From Afipia sp. (GTDB lineage: Bacteria > Pseudomonadota > Alphaproteobacteria > Rhizobiales > Xanthobacteraceae): a stretch of 6,736 nt of DNA. Location of the stretch: contig JAPLPA010000017.1 of NCBI GenBank assembly GCA_026400415.1, positions 1 to 6,736 of the forward strand. Direction: 5' to 3'. The notes under the pieces were generated by a model. It saw only the letters and a program-made list of their open reading frames with translations, did not search any database and was not told the origin of the DNA. The translations under genes were made by a program, and so were the position numbers. Numbering within the stretch: position 1 is the stretch's first letter; each line of letters starts with the position of its first letter. This document shows, one piece after another, positions 1 to 6,597 of the stretch.

Positions 1-106
1 GTTTTCGTTCGCGTACCGCGATGCCATAGCAATGCTTGCACTTTTCATCGTGCTGATCGTCCGGCCGCAGGGTCTGGTCGGTAAGCGTACGGTTGACAGG
101 ATATAG
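1..106 (+). CDS. livH: LivH-type ABC permease, C-terminal fragment (5' end outside window)
   Basis: Reading from base 2, 34 codons run to a TAG at 104-106. They give a hydrophobic helix followed by a cytoplasmic tail with the pattern YRDAIAM..LIVRPQGLVG. This is the usual ending of LivH permeases of the branched-chain amino acid (HAAT) ABC importer family: a last membrane segment, then RPQGL(F/V/L)G. The gene ends 12 bases before the start of a LivM permease, the normal livH-livM order, which supports the call. Only the last 34 residues are visible, so completeness, substrate and start cannot be judged. The family call is fairly safe. Choosing LivH over LivM rests on the tail motif and on the LivM that follows. 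Confidence 0.8.
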   Translation, partial: FSFAYRDAIAMLALFIVLIVRPQGLVGKRTVDRI

Positions 107-110
107 GGAG
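106..110 (+). promoter_or_regulatory. Ribosome binding site selecting a GTG start
   Basis: GGGAG lies 8 bases upstream of the GTG at 119-121 and overlaps the upstream TAG by one base. It decides the start of the LivM permease. The next in-frame ATG is at codon 26 and would remove most of the first membrane segment. Confidence 0.6.
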
Positions 111-118
111 CACTCGTT

Positions 119-1054
119 GTGTCATACTGGTTCACCATCGCGGCGCTCACCGGCGTCAACGTGCTGCTTGCCTACAGCGTTTATGCGAGCTTCATGAGCG
201 GGCAGGTGTCGATCGGGCAGGCCGCGTTCTTCGGCGTTGGTGCCTATGTCGGCGCGAGCCTGACCGTCCTCGCTGGATTCGATCTGACGTCGGCCGTTCT
301 CGTTGCAGGATTCGCCGCCGCCGCTGCGAGCCTGTTCGTCGGCGTACCGACGCTGCGGCTGAAAGGCTATCATTTCACGATTGCAACAGTCGCTTTTGCG
401 GAAGCTGTACGCGTCATTCTTCACAATACGAAATACGGGCGGCCACGGTCGTCGGGAAATGTCGGCGACCAGTGGCTCGGTCCCGATGGCGCGACCGGCT
501 TCCGCCATATCAGCTACCTCAACGACAATGGCATCTCGACGGGGCAGTACGCGCTGATTGTCTGGGCGATTGTGATCGTCGTCATCGTCGCGTTCTTTTT
601 CGTGGAACAGTCGCGCATTGCGCGCATCTTGCGTACCATTGAGGAAGACGAAGTCGTGGCGCGGTCGATCGGCGTGCCTGTCGCACGTTACAAAGTCGCA
701 GCCTTTGTTTGCGGCGGCTTCATCGCGGGCATGTCGGGTGCACTTTACGCGCATATTCTGACCTTCATAAGCGGCAACGATTTCGTCATCCATCTGTCCA
801 CGATTGCTTTGGCGTTTGTCGTCATCGGCGGCGGACAGACGATGTGGGGGCCATTGCTCGGCGCGGTGCTCCTGACGGTTCTCCCGGAGATATTGCGGCC
901 GATCCGCGAGTTTCGCATCGAGCTGTTCGGCCTGCTGATCATTCTGGTGATGCTGTTCCGCCCGACTGGCATGATCTCGGCGGCGACAGTACGCCGTTGG
1001 GGGTCGGCGCTGGTTGCGAAGGCCAAGGTGAAGCGGCCGACGCAGGCATTCTGA
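119..1054 (+). CDS. livM: LivM-type branched-chain amino acid ABC transporter permease (first copy)
   Basis: This 311-residue inner-membrane permease is of normal LivM length. Family landmarks appear in order: a first hydrophobic helix (about residues 3-25), then SGQVSIGQAAFFGVGAY (27-43), the family's 'S.GQ..F.G.GAY' motif. Several further membrane segments follow, then the cytoplasmic coupling loop LRTIEEDEVVARSIGV (171-186) that contacts the ATPase, then VVIGGGQTMWGPLLGA (234-249), and a final helix ending in LFRPTGM (279-285). A basic tail of about 25 residues follows. The start is GTG, set by GGGAG 8 bases upstream. It should pair with the LivH whose end lies just upstream to form the membrane channel of a HAAT importer. 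Substrates in this family include branched-chain amino acids, amides, urea and small aromatic or aliphatic acids, and the sequence does not say which applies. The reading frame is intact. Confidence 0.9.
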   Translation: MSYWFTIAALTGVNVLLAYSVYASFMSGQVSIGQAAFFGVGAYVGASLTVLAGFDLTSAVLVAGFAAAAASLFVGVPTLRLKGYHFTIATVAFAEAVRVILHNTKYGRPRSSGNVGDQWLGPDGATGFRHISYLNDNGISTGQYALIVWAIVIVVIVAFFFVEQSRIARILRTIEEDEVVARSIGVPVARYKVAAFVCGGFIAGMSGALYAHILTFISGNDFVIHLSTIALAFVVIGGGQTMWGPLLGAVLLTVLPEILRPIREFRIELFGLLIILVMLFRPTGMISAATVRRWGSALVAKAKVKRPTQAF

Positions 1055-1077
1055 ACCTGATCGTTTGGACATACACG

Positions 1078-1835
1078 ATGCTGCAGACCGCGGTGGAAGG
1101 GCTGGCTTACGGCGGGTTTTATGCACTGCTCGGCCTTGGCTTTTTCCTGACCTACGGCGTTCTCCGCCGCATCGATCTGGCCTACGGCACTGTCGTGATG
1201 ACGTCGGTCTATCTCGGCGCAATGGTGGCAGGCGGCTTGGGTCTGTCATGGCTGGCTGTTCTTGCGCTGACGCTTGTCGTCGGCATCCCGCTGTCTTTAG
1301 CCGTGGCCTACATCGCCTTCGTTTTGGTACGTCACGACGCACGCTTCTCGAGGGTCTGCAGATCAGGATCGATCACCTTTTGATTCTTGCGCTCGGTCTC
1401 GTGATCGCTTTTCTCATTGCCAGATTTCTCGCGACATCGCGCACGGGCAGAGCCATTCGCGTTTCGGCCTACGATGCCAATGTCGCGGCGCTGCTTGGCA
1501 TTTCGCACCGCCGAATGCTGGTGCTGGCCACGATCATCGCATCGTCGGTCGGCTGCATCGCCGGATGGTCGTTCGCGATGGCGCAATCCGCGATCGACCT
1601 GCATTTCGGAATGTGGGCGACGGTCAAAGGCCTCATCATCCTCGTTCTTGGCGGCACGCAAAGCATTGTCTTCATCGTGACGGCTGCGCTCGGTCTCGGT
1701 GTGGCAGAGCGCGTCGGCAGCGAAGTGATCGGATCGGGCTATCGCGATCTGGTGGGTTACGGCCTGATCCTTCTGTTGCTGGCGAGCGAGCCGTTTCTTC
1801 GCAAGGGCGAAGCACAGTCTGGGGACGGACGATGA
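1078..1835 (+). pseudogene. livH: LivH-type ABC permease (second copy), frameshifted with an internal deletion
   Basis: The gene starts at ATG 1078, 23 bases after the LivM stop, with only a weak GGAC 8 bases upstream. The N-terminal part (about 90 residues, frame of 1078) carries typical LivH features: GLAYGGFYALLGLGFFLTYGV, then RIDLAYG in the position of the family's 'R.INFAHG'. Near 1345-1353 the LivH-like reading leaves this frame, which stops at TGA 1381-1383. It resumes in the frame that ends at 1835, giving EGLQIRIDHLL, then TSRTGRAIRVSAYDANVAAL, the coupling loop GISHRRMLVLATIIAS, then IILVLGGTQS, and a last helix plus tail. The two parts sum to about 252 residues, against about 290 for the family. 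The missing piece is the central stretch after the first helices. A frame change plus roughly 40 lost codons indicates a pseudogene or an assembly error. The stop overlaps the next ATG (ATGA, 1832-1835). Confidence 0.85.
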
Positions 1836-2701
1836 ACCAGATCGTCGCCATCACGCCGATGTTCAGCATTTCGCTCATCCTTGCATTGAGCTGCTATCTC
1901 GTTCTGAAATCCGGCGAGATATCGTTCGGCCAGCAGGCATTCTTCGGTGCCGGTGCCTATGCCGGCGGAATTCTCACGACGATGTTAGGCTGGTCGCTCG
2001 TGCCCGCGCTCATGCTTTCTGCATTCGCGGGTGCTGCTGTTGCGGCGACAATTGGGGTAAGCCTGTGTCGCGTGTCGGGATTTCGTTTCACGCTGATGAC
2101 GCTGGTGCTCGGCGAGTTCGCCAAGGAAGTGTTCGTCAAGATAGAATGGCGGCGCGTGTCCGATGGCCGCGCGGTTGGGCCTGAAGGTCCGCTCGGATTT
2201 CCTGGTATCGAGTACTATTACAACCACGGGATTCAGCACCACATGCAGGCGCTGATCGCCGTATGCATCGCCGCATTGTGTGTCGTGGCGGTGTGGCTCT
2301 ACGGCCGGACAAATCCGGGACGGCGACTCATCGCTGTGGCGGGCGATCCGGTGCTGGCTGCAAGTGTCGCGATCAACCCGATCCGAACCCGGTTGCAGGC
2401 TTTCGCCATCGCAGGCGCAGTCGCGGGACTTGGTGGCGGAGTGTTCGCCCATCAGGCGACATATATAGAGGCATCGAATTTCAGCTTGATGGTCGGCGTG
2501 CACGCGGTCGCCTATACGCTGCTCGGCGGGCTTGCGAGCGTGCTCGGTCCTGTCGCCGGAACGACGCTCGACATCGTGTTTCTTGAAGGACTGCGCGTCG
2601 TGGGCGCGTATCGCATGGTCGCATTCGGAAGTCTGATCGTGCTTATGCTGATCCTGCGGCCAAAGGGACTTCTCGGGACGCGCACCGGAGGCACAACATG
2701 A
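1832..2701 (+). CDS. livM: LivM-type branched-chain amino acid ABC transporter permease (second copy)
   Basis: This is an intact 289-residue permease, somewhat shorter than the first LivM copy and clearly diverged from it. Landmarks are LKSGEISFGQQAFFGAGAY (25-43), then GFRFTLMTLVLGEFAKE (83-99) in the position of LivM's 'G.YFA..TLA..E', and the coupling loop RRLIAVAGDPVLAASVAINP (164-183). These are followed by YTLLGGLASVLGPVAGT (228-244) and the tail ILRPKGLLGTRTGG (274-287). The coupling loop has AGDP where most LivMs have (E/D)(D/N)E, a modest deviation. The ATG overlaps the stop of the broken LivH (ATGA) and its own stop overlaps the ATPase start (ATGA, 2698-2701), so the three genes look translationally coupled. 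With its LivH partner disrupted, this subunit may lack a functional heterodimer partner unless it pairs with the upstream LivH. Confidence 0.9.
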   Translation: MNQIVAITPMFSISLILALSCYLVLKSGEISFGQQAFFGAGAYAGGILTTMLGWSLVPALMLSAFAGAAVAATIGVSLCRVSGFRFTLMTLVLGEFAKEVFVKIEWRRVSDGRAVGPEGPLGFPGIEYYYNHGIQHHMQALIAVCIAALCVVAVWLYGRTNPGRRLIAVAGDPVLAASVAINPIRTRLQAFAIAGAVAGLGGGVFAHQATYIEASNFSLMVGVHAVAYTLLGGLASVLGPVAGTTLDIVFLEGLRVVGAYRMVAFGSLIVLMLILRPKGLLGTRTGGTT

Positions 2702-3424
2702 CTTCGGTTTTGGAAGCAGTCGGAGTTTGCAAATCATTCTCCGGAGTCACAGCTCTCGACGATCTGGAAATTGCGATTGAGGACGGCGTGCTGTTTGGAT
2801 TGGTCGGCGCAAACGGTGCCGGCAAGACGACGGCGTGCTGGCAGATAGCCAAGTGTTGCGGGATTCGACATTGGCGACCTGCGGCCATGGCAACGCGCGG
2901 GGCGGGGAGTTGGCCGCACCTTTCAGGAAAGCCGTCTGTGGTATGATCTCACAATCGAGGATCATTTCCACGTAGCGCGAGATGCCGCGCGTCAAAGTAA
3001 AGGTGATGCGCCAGACGTAGGCGACATCGACAAGATGTGCGCCGCGGTCGAAATGCCGAAGGCGATGCTGAATCGCTTTCCATCGCAGATGCGGTTGCTT
3101 GACCGCCGCCGCGCCGAACTTGCGATGGCGGCTCTCAATGCATCCAATCTTCTATTGGTGGACGAGATCGGTGCCGGCCTCGATGTCGAGGAAACGCGAG
3201 CGCTCTATCGGCTGATCCGACAGATGGTCGATGGGAAGCGCGTTCGCGCCGCGATCCTTGTAGAGCACAAGCTCGAACTGCTCGCGGCGTTCGCCACGGA
3301 AATTGCGCTGATCGAGGACGGCCGGATTCGCCAGCGCGCCCATTGCAGGAAGCCGGCTGAGGTTTCCGATCTGATGGATCGCATGTTCGACCGCCGCAGG
3401 GGTGGCACTGAATTTCTTCAATGA
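2698..3424 (+). pseudogene. livG: LivG-type ABC transporter ATPase, frameshifted after Walker A
   Basis: The ATG at 2698 follows CGGAGG (2686-2691) with 6-base spacing. The first frame gives an ABC N-terminus and a perfect Walker A, GANGAGKTT (residues 37-45). That frame then loses similarity and stops at 2944-2946. The ABC fold continues in the +2 frame from about 2849: GFDIGDLRPW, the Q-loop GRTFQ (2912-2926), the Walker B strand LLLVDE (3149-3166), the D-loop AGLD and the H-loop His (3266-3268, LVEHKLELL), ending at TGA 3422-3424. The +2 frame has a TAG at 2846-2848, so the switch lies at about 2833-2860. Walker A to Q-loop spans about 26 codons, against about 36 in E. coli LivG, so roughly 29 bases also appear lost. 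The ABC signature is atypical: FPSQMRLLDRRRAELAM replaces an LS.GQ..R-type sequence. As read, no functional ATPase would be made without frameshifting or sequence correction. Confidence 0.85.
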
Positions 3425-3437
3425 TGGAGATGCTCCG

Positions 3438-3833
3438 ATGACTATGCAAAACTTCAAACATATCTCTGCTGCTGCGTTCTTTATGTTTGTCTCCGCCGTC
3501 TGGCTGGTCACGCCGGCAATCGCGCAATCCGCGGCGCCGCTGTCGGTCGAGTGGACGCTTGCGAAAACGAGCAAACCGCTGGAACGCGAAGCCGTGATTA
3601 CTGTGAAAAATGCGCAGGGCCAGCCGGTGTCTGACGCGAATATCGAGGTCAATGTCGATATGCCGAGCATGCCGATGATGCATGCAGTGCCGAAGGCCAT
3701 CGCGACGCCGGCGGGTGAGCCGGGACGGTATAGGACAAAGTTCACGCTCGAGATGGCGGGCGAATGGGCGGCGCAGATCGAAGTGACAAAACCCGTCCGT
3801 ACCAAGGTCGTCAAGAAATTCAACGCCGATTGA
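3438..3833 (+). CDS. Small secreted YtkA/FixH-like domain protein
   Basis: This is a 131-residue protein. Residues 1-29 form a Sec signal peptide: a short basic start, a hydrophobic core (about 11-25) and a likely cleavage after AIA (27-29). The mature part of about 100 residues looks like one beta-sandwich domain. It has a VEWTLAKTSKPLERE opening, a 'G.PV.DA.I.V' strand (61-71), a Met-rich turn VDMPSMPMMHA (73-83), then GEPGRYRTKFTLEMAGEWAAQIEV (split here as residues 93-104 and 105-116). This pattern resembles YtkA-like/FixH-like periplasmic domains, in which Met and His residues can bind copper in some members. Metal binding here is inference. ATG 3438 is chosen because GGAG (3426-3429) lies 8 bases upstream; ATG 3444 is a possible alternative. 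It begins 13 bases after the ATPase stop, so it is probably in the same transcript. The protein could be an accessory of the importer or an unrelated envelope protein. Confidence 0.75.
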   Translation: MTMQNFKHISAAAFFMFVSAVWLVTPAIAQSAAPLSVEWTLAKTSKPLEREAVITVKNAQGQPVSDANIEVNVDMPSMPMMHAVPKAIATPAGEPGRYRTKFTLEMAGEWAAQIEVTKPVRTKVVKKFNAD

Positions 3834-3897
3834 TCCTTATCAGCGGGGCATCGGTTGAACTGAGTCCCGATCAACAACAAGAAGTAGGAATCCTCCC

Positions 3898-5103
3898 ATG
3901 CCCGGTCCATTGAGTGGCGTACGAGTGCTTGATCTGACGGGCGTTGTGTCGGGTCCGTTTGCGACGATGTTTTTGGCGGATCAGGGTGCCGATGTCCTCA
4001 AGATCGAGCCGATCGGCGGCGACATCACGCGGCGTAGCCGCGCCACCATCGACAAGGCCGGCGAGTTCTCAGCACTTTTCATCTCGTCCAATCGCGGCAA
4101 GCGCTCGCTGTCGATCGACATGAAGAGCGAGGCGGGGCGCGAGGTGCTGGCCAAGCTCGTGGCGCAGTCCGACGTGCTGGTGCAGAACTTCCGCCCCGGC
4201 ACGATGGAGCGCCTCGGTCTGGGCGCGGATGAGTTGCGCGCGCGCCATCCGCGGCTGATCTACGTGTCGATCAGCGGCGTCGGCGAGACCGGGCCTTATG
4301 TGAAGAAGCGCGTCTACGATCCGATCATCCAGGGGTTGTCGGGATTTGCCGACATCCAGTCGCAGCCGGTCACCAACCGTCCGCAGATGATCCGCACCAT
4401 TGTGGCCGACAAGACCACGGCGGTGTTCACCGCGCAGGCGGTGTCATCGGCTCTGTATGCAAGAGAGAAGACCGGCAAGGGCGACCACATTCAGGTGGCG
4501 ATGCTCGATGCGATGATCTCCTATCTGTGGCCGGAAGGCATGATGCAATACACCGTGGTGGGAGGCGAGGCGGCGGCCGGCGATCCCAACGACCGGCCTG
4601 ACCTGGTGTTCAAGACCTCGGACGGCTACATCACGGCCGGCACGATCTCGGACTCTGAATGGCAGGGCTTCTGCAAGGCGTCGGGCGATCCGGACCTGGC
4701 GAGGGACGAACGCTTCGCAACGCCGACAGCGCGCAACCAGAATGCCACCGCACGCATCAACAAGATGCAGGAGTACATCGCCGGACACACCACCGCCGAA
4801 TGGCTCGAGAAACTCGACGCCGCCGACGTGCCCTGCGCGCCGATCCTGCGCCGTGGCGAGATCATCCAGAACGAGCAGGTCGTTGCGCGCGGCATCATCA
4901 CGGAGTTCGATCAGCCGACGGTAGGCCGCGTGCGTCAGCCGAAACCAGCCGCGCGCTTTGCGATCAATGAAGCCGTCATCGGCGGCCCGGCCCCGCGCGT
5001 TGGCGAGCACTCCCGCATCGTGCTGCAAGACCTCGGATACTCGGACGCGGCAATAGAGAAGATGATTGCAGATAACGCCGTCAAGGCTACGCCGCGCGAT
5101 TGA
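3898..5103 (+). CDS. Class III CoA-transferase (CaiB/BaiF family)
   Basis: This 401-residue protein is of normal length for the family, which moves CoA between acyl groups through an aspartyl anhydride/thioester intermediate. It opens with GPLSGVRVLDLTGVVSGP (3-20) and ADVLKIEP (31-38), typical of the CoA-binding Rossmann half. NRGKRSLSIDMK (65-76) and VLVQNFRPGTMERLGLG (93-109) follow, then the 'Y.SISG.GETGPY' strand (122-134). The catalytic Asp is expected in IVADKTTA, giving Asp171, close to the Asp169 position of formyl-CoA transferase. The GKGDHIQVAMLDAM block (193-206) and C-terminal GE(H) segment (369-371) complete the fold. The start follows AGGA (3886-3889) with 8-base spacing, after a 64-base gap. 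The substrate is not readable; neighbours suggest an imported carboxylate, but this is inference. GC is high (about 73% over 4801-4860) and the frame is intact. Confidence 0.92.
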   Translation: MPGPLSGVRVLDLTGVVSGPFATMFLADQGADVLKIEPIGGDITRRSRATIDKAGEFSALFISSNRGKRSLSIDMKSEAGREVLAKLVAQSDVLVQNFRPGTMERLGLGADELRARHPRLIYVSISGVGETGPYVKKRVYDPIIQGLSGFADIQSQPVTNRPQMIRTIVADKTTAVFTAQAVSSALYAREKTGKGDHIQVAMLDAMISYLWPEGMMQYTVVGGEAAAGDPNDRPDLVFKTSDGYITAGTISDSEWQGFCKASGDPDLARDERFATPTARNQNATARINKMQEYIAGHTTAEWLEKLDAADVPCAPILRRGEIIQNEQVVARGIITEFDQPTVGRVRQPKPAARFAINEAVIGGPAPRVGEHSRIVLQDLGYSDAAIEKMIADNAVKATPRD

Positions 5104-5117
5104 GCGCACCGCAATTC

Positions 5118-5123
5118 AAGGAG
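5118..5123 (+). promoter_or_regulatory. Ribosome binding site selecting the SDR start
   Basis: AAGGAG sits 6 bases before ATG 5130. It favours this ATG over an in-frame TTG at 5100 that overlaps the CoA-transferase stop; that longer form would add 10 residues not expected before the first Rossmann strand. Confidence 0.7.
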
Positions 5124-5129
5124 TTTGAC

Positions 5130-5873
5130 ATGTCTCAACAAAAAGGTGCGGTGTTGCTGGTCGGCGCGGGCGATGCGATTGGCGCGGCTGTCGCGCGGCG
5201 GTTCGCGGAGGGTGGCTACAAAGTCTGCATCGCCCGCCGTGAAGGCGAGAAATCGAAGGCGCTGGCGGACGAGTTGGTGGCTAAGGGATTCTTTCTGCGC
5301 CCCTTCAGCGTCGACGCGCGCAAGGAGGAAGAGGTTCAGAAACTTTTCGCCGACGTCGAAAAGAGTGTCGGCCCCATCGAGGTCTGTTTGTTCAATGCCG
5401 GCGCGAACGTTGCAAAGCCACTCCTTGAGACGACCGACAAACTGTTCTTCAAGGCTTGGGAACTGGCGTGCTATGCGGGATTTCTCGTTGGCCGCGAGGC
5501 CGCACGTTACATGGTGAATCATGGACGCGGAACGATCCTGTTCACGGGTGCGACGGCCAGCGTTCGCGGCGGCAAGAATTTTGCGGCGTTTTCATCGGCG
5601 AAGTTCGGTTTGCGCGCTGTAGCGCAGGCGATGGCGCGTGAACTCGGCCCGAAGAACATTCACGTCGCGCATCTTCTGCTGGACGCCGCCGTCGACAGCG
5701 AAGCCATCCACCAGCGTATGAAGGCAGCGACCGGAATCGATGCGGCCGACATTCCGCCCGACAGCCTAACCAGAACATCCTCGATTGCGGATGTGTTCTG
5801 GTTCCTGCATCATCAGAGCAAGGACGGCTGGAGTCACGAACTCGATCTGCGTCCGTCGATGGAGACGTGGTGA
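5130..5873 (+). CDS. SDR-fold protein with degenerate catalytic tetrad
   Basis: This 247-residue single-domain Rossmann protein has the normal length of classical short-chain dehydrogenases. The N-terminal nucleotide-binding turn is VGAGDAIGAAVARRFA (11-26), so the usual G...G.G becomes G...A.G. The R36/R37 pair after the second strand (CIARREGEK) suggests NADP rather than NAD. FNAG (88-91) matches the conserved NNAG. ARELGPKNIHVAHLLLD (169-185) and the tail HELDLRP (236-242) resemble a divergent SDR branch common in proteobacteria. By alignment to classical SDRs, the Asn is Cys114, the Ser is Ala141 and the Tyr of Y...K is Phe154; only Lys158 remains. It may therefore bind nucleotide without classical oxidoreductase chemistry, or use a different mechanism. 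It lies 26 bases after the CoA-transferase and overlaps the GST start, so it is part of the same transcription unit. Confidence 0.85.
   Translation: MSQQKGAVLLVGAGDAIGAAVARRFAEGGYKVCIARREGEKSKALADELVAKGFFLRPFSVDARKEEEVQKLFADVEKSVGPIEVCLFNAGANVAKPLLETTDKLFFKAWELACYAGFLVGREAARYMVNHGRGTILFTGATASVRGGKNFAAFSSAKFGLRAVAQAMARELGPKNIHVAHLLLDAAVDSEAIHQRMKAATGIDAADIPPDSLTRTSSIADVFWFLHHQSKDGWSHELDLRPSMETW
5768..5803 (+). repeat. Intragenic inverted repeat (hairpin) in the SDR gene
   Basis: The left arm AACCAGAACATCC (5768-5780) and right arm GGATGTGTTCTGGTT (5789-5803) pair over 13 base pairs with one 2-base bulge, closing an 8-base loop TCGATTGC. It lies about 70-105 bases upstream of the next gene's start and has no T-run, so it is not a standard intrinsic terminator. 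Confidence 0.75.
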
Positions 5874-6514
5874 TGGCAGAGCAATTGGTACTCTGGGGCG
5901 TCGGAACACCGCGCACGCTCCGCGCTCATTGGGCTCTTCACGAATTAGGGCTCGCCTATAACATGCGACCAATTCTCCCGCGCTCCGGCGAAACTAAAAC
6001 GCCGGAATATACTGCGCTGAACCCACGGCAGAAGATTCCGCTGCTACAGGACGGAGCTTTCGTTATCGGAGAGAGTGCCGCCATCGTCGCCTATCTCGCG
6101 CGGAAATATTCGCACGCCGACTGTAAGCTCGTTCCGGATGCGACCGAAGATCAAGCTCGGTGGCTCGAATGGTGTTTCTTCATTGCGACAGAACTAGATT
6201 CGACAACGTTATATGTTATCCGGCGCCATGGGACGAATCTTAGCCATCTTTATATCGACGCGCCGGAAGTGGTGGCGCAAGCGGGCGAATATTTCAGGGC
6301 GCAGCTCAAGCATGTAGAAGTTGCACTTTCCGATGGGCGTAGCTATTTAATGGGCGATACCTTTACGACGGCAGATATCTTGCTGACGACTTGTCTGACT
6401 TGGGCTTTGGATTACGGCGTCGGTATTTGCGACAACGCGGTTCCTTATCTTGATCGCGTGAAATCGCGCGCGGGCTACATCTCTGGCTTGGCGGCTAACC
6501 TCGCCAAAATTTGA
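5873..6514 (+). CDS. Glutathione S-transferase-like protein (complete)
   Basis: This 213-residue protein has the two-domain layout and length of soluble bacterial GSTs. The N-terminal thioredoxin-like domain shows LWGVGTPRTLRAHWALHELG (7-26), where Thr12 or Thr15 is the candidate for the glutathione-activating position. The cis-proline motif KIPLL follows (54-58, Pro56), then GESAAIVAYLARKY (66-79), whose Glu67-Ser68 pair normally holds the gamma-glutamyl group. The C-terminal helical domain includes the N-capping box T165..D168 in GDTFTTADILL (161-171). ATG 5873 shares its A with the SDR stop (TGATG), with GGAG (5861-5864) 8 bases upstream; two GTG codons just before it are less well placed. 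The gene is visibly lower in GC than its upstream neighbours (about 47% over 6181-6240). Whether it is a transferase, isomerase or glutathione lyase cannot be told from sequence alone. Confidence 0.88.
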   Translation: MAEQLVLWGVGTPRTLRAHWALHELGLAYNMRPILPRSGETKTPEYTALNPRQKIPLLQDGAFVIGESAAIVAYLARKYSHADCKLVPDATEDQARWLEWCFFIATELDSTTLYVIRRHGTNLSHLYIDAPEVVAQAGEYFRAQLKHVEVALSDGRSYLMGDTFTTADILLTTCLTWALDYGVGICDNAVPYLDRVKSRAGYISGLAANLAKI

Positions 6515-6587
6515 TCGAATGGATTGGGACAATATCCACTTCTTTTTTGGGTATTGTGACTGTTGTAAATCAAGTCCGTCAAGTCAC

Positions 6588-6597
6588 GGAGAGGGGA
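6588..6597 (+). promoter_or_regulatory. Extended ribosome binding site of the second GST gene
   Basis: The purine run GGAGAGGGGA ends 7 bases before ATG 6605. Its last bases overlap the right arm of a possible 6-bp stem, AAGTCC (6572-6577) with GGACTT (6595-6600), which encloses most of the site in the loop. The preceding gap (6515-6604) is AT-richer than the genes. I could not identify a promoter in it with acceptable -35/-10 spacing. Confidence 0.5.

Noticed and set aside
122..1342. Long antisense open frame of 406 codons opposite the first LivM
   Set aside because: It is rich in Arg, Asp and Gln with no hydrophobic core or recognisable motif, and lies opposite a clear permease gene. This is typical of a shadow frame in GC-rich DNA.
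1345..1353. Programmed ribosomal frameshifting in the second LivH
   Set aside because: There is no slippery heptamer, and a frame slip would not restore the roughly 40 missing residues.
1347..1363. Two 6-base palindromes (CTCGAG and CTGCAG) at the LivH frame junction, suggesting an engineered join
   Set aside because: Such hexamers are common in GC-rich DNA and no vector or foreign sequence is seen nearby.
3035..3424. Independent small gene starting at ATG 3035
   Set aside because: The sequence is the C-terminal half of the LivG ATPase and its homology extends upstream in the same frame to about 2849, so the ATG is internal and has no ribosome site of note.
3850..3875. Short pairings (ATCGG/CCGAT or GTTGA/TCAAC) in the gap before the CoA-transferase
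   Set aside because: They are only 5 base pairs each, mutually exclusive, and have no T-run; expected by chance.
3152..3910. Antisense open frame of 252 codons across the ATPase end and the YtkA-like gene
   Set aside because: It spans two genes and an intergenic gap on the other strand, which have good motifs and ribosome sites, while the antisense product shows no family pattern.
4444..5109. Antisense open frame of 221 codons opposite the CoA-transferase
   Set aside because: It is Arg-rich and lacks motifs; the + strand carries an unambiguous full-length CoA-transferase.
6529..6557. Possible terminator after the first GST gene (ACAATATCC paired with GGTATTGT)
   Set aside because: The stem is AT-rich with a bulge, and the run of T lies in the loop rather than after the stem, so it does not fit an intrinsic terminator.
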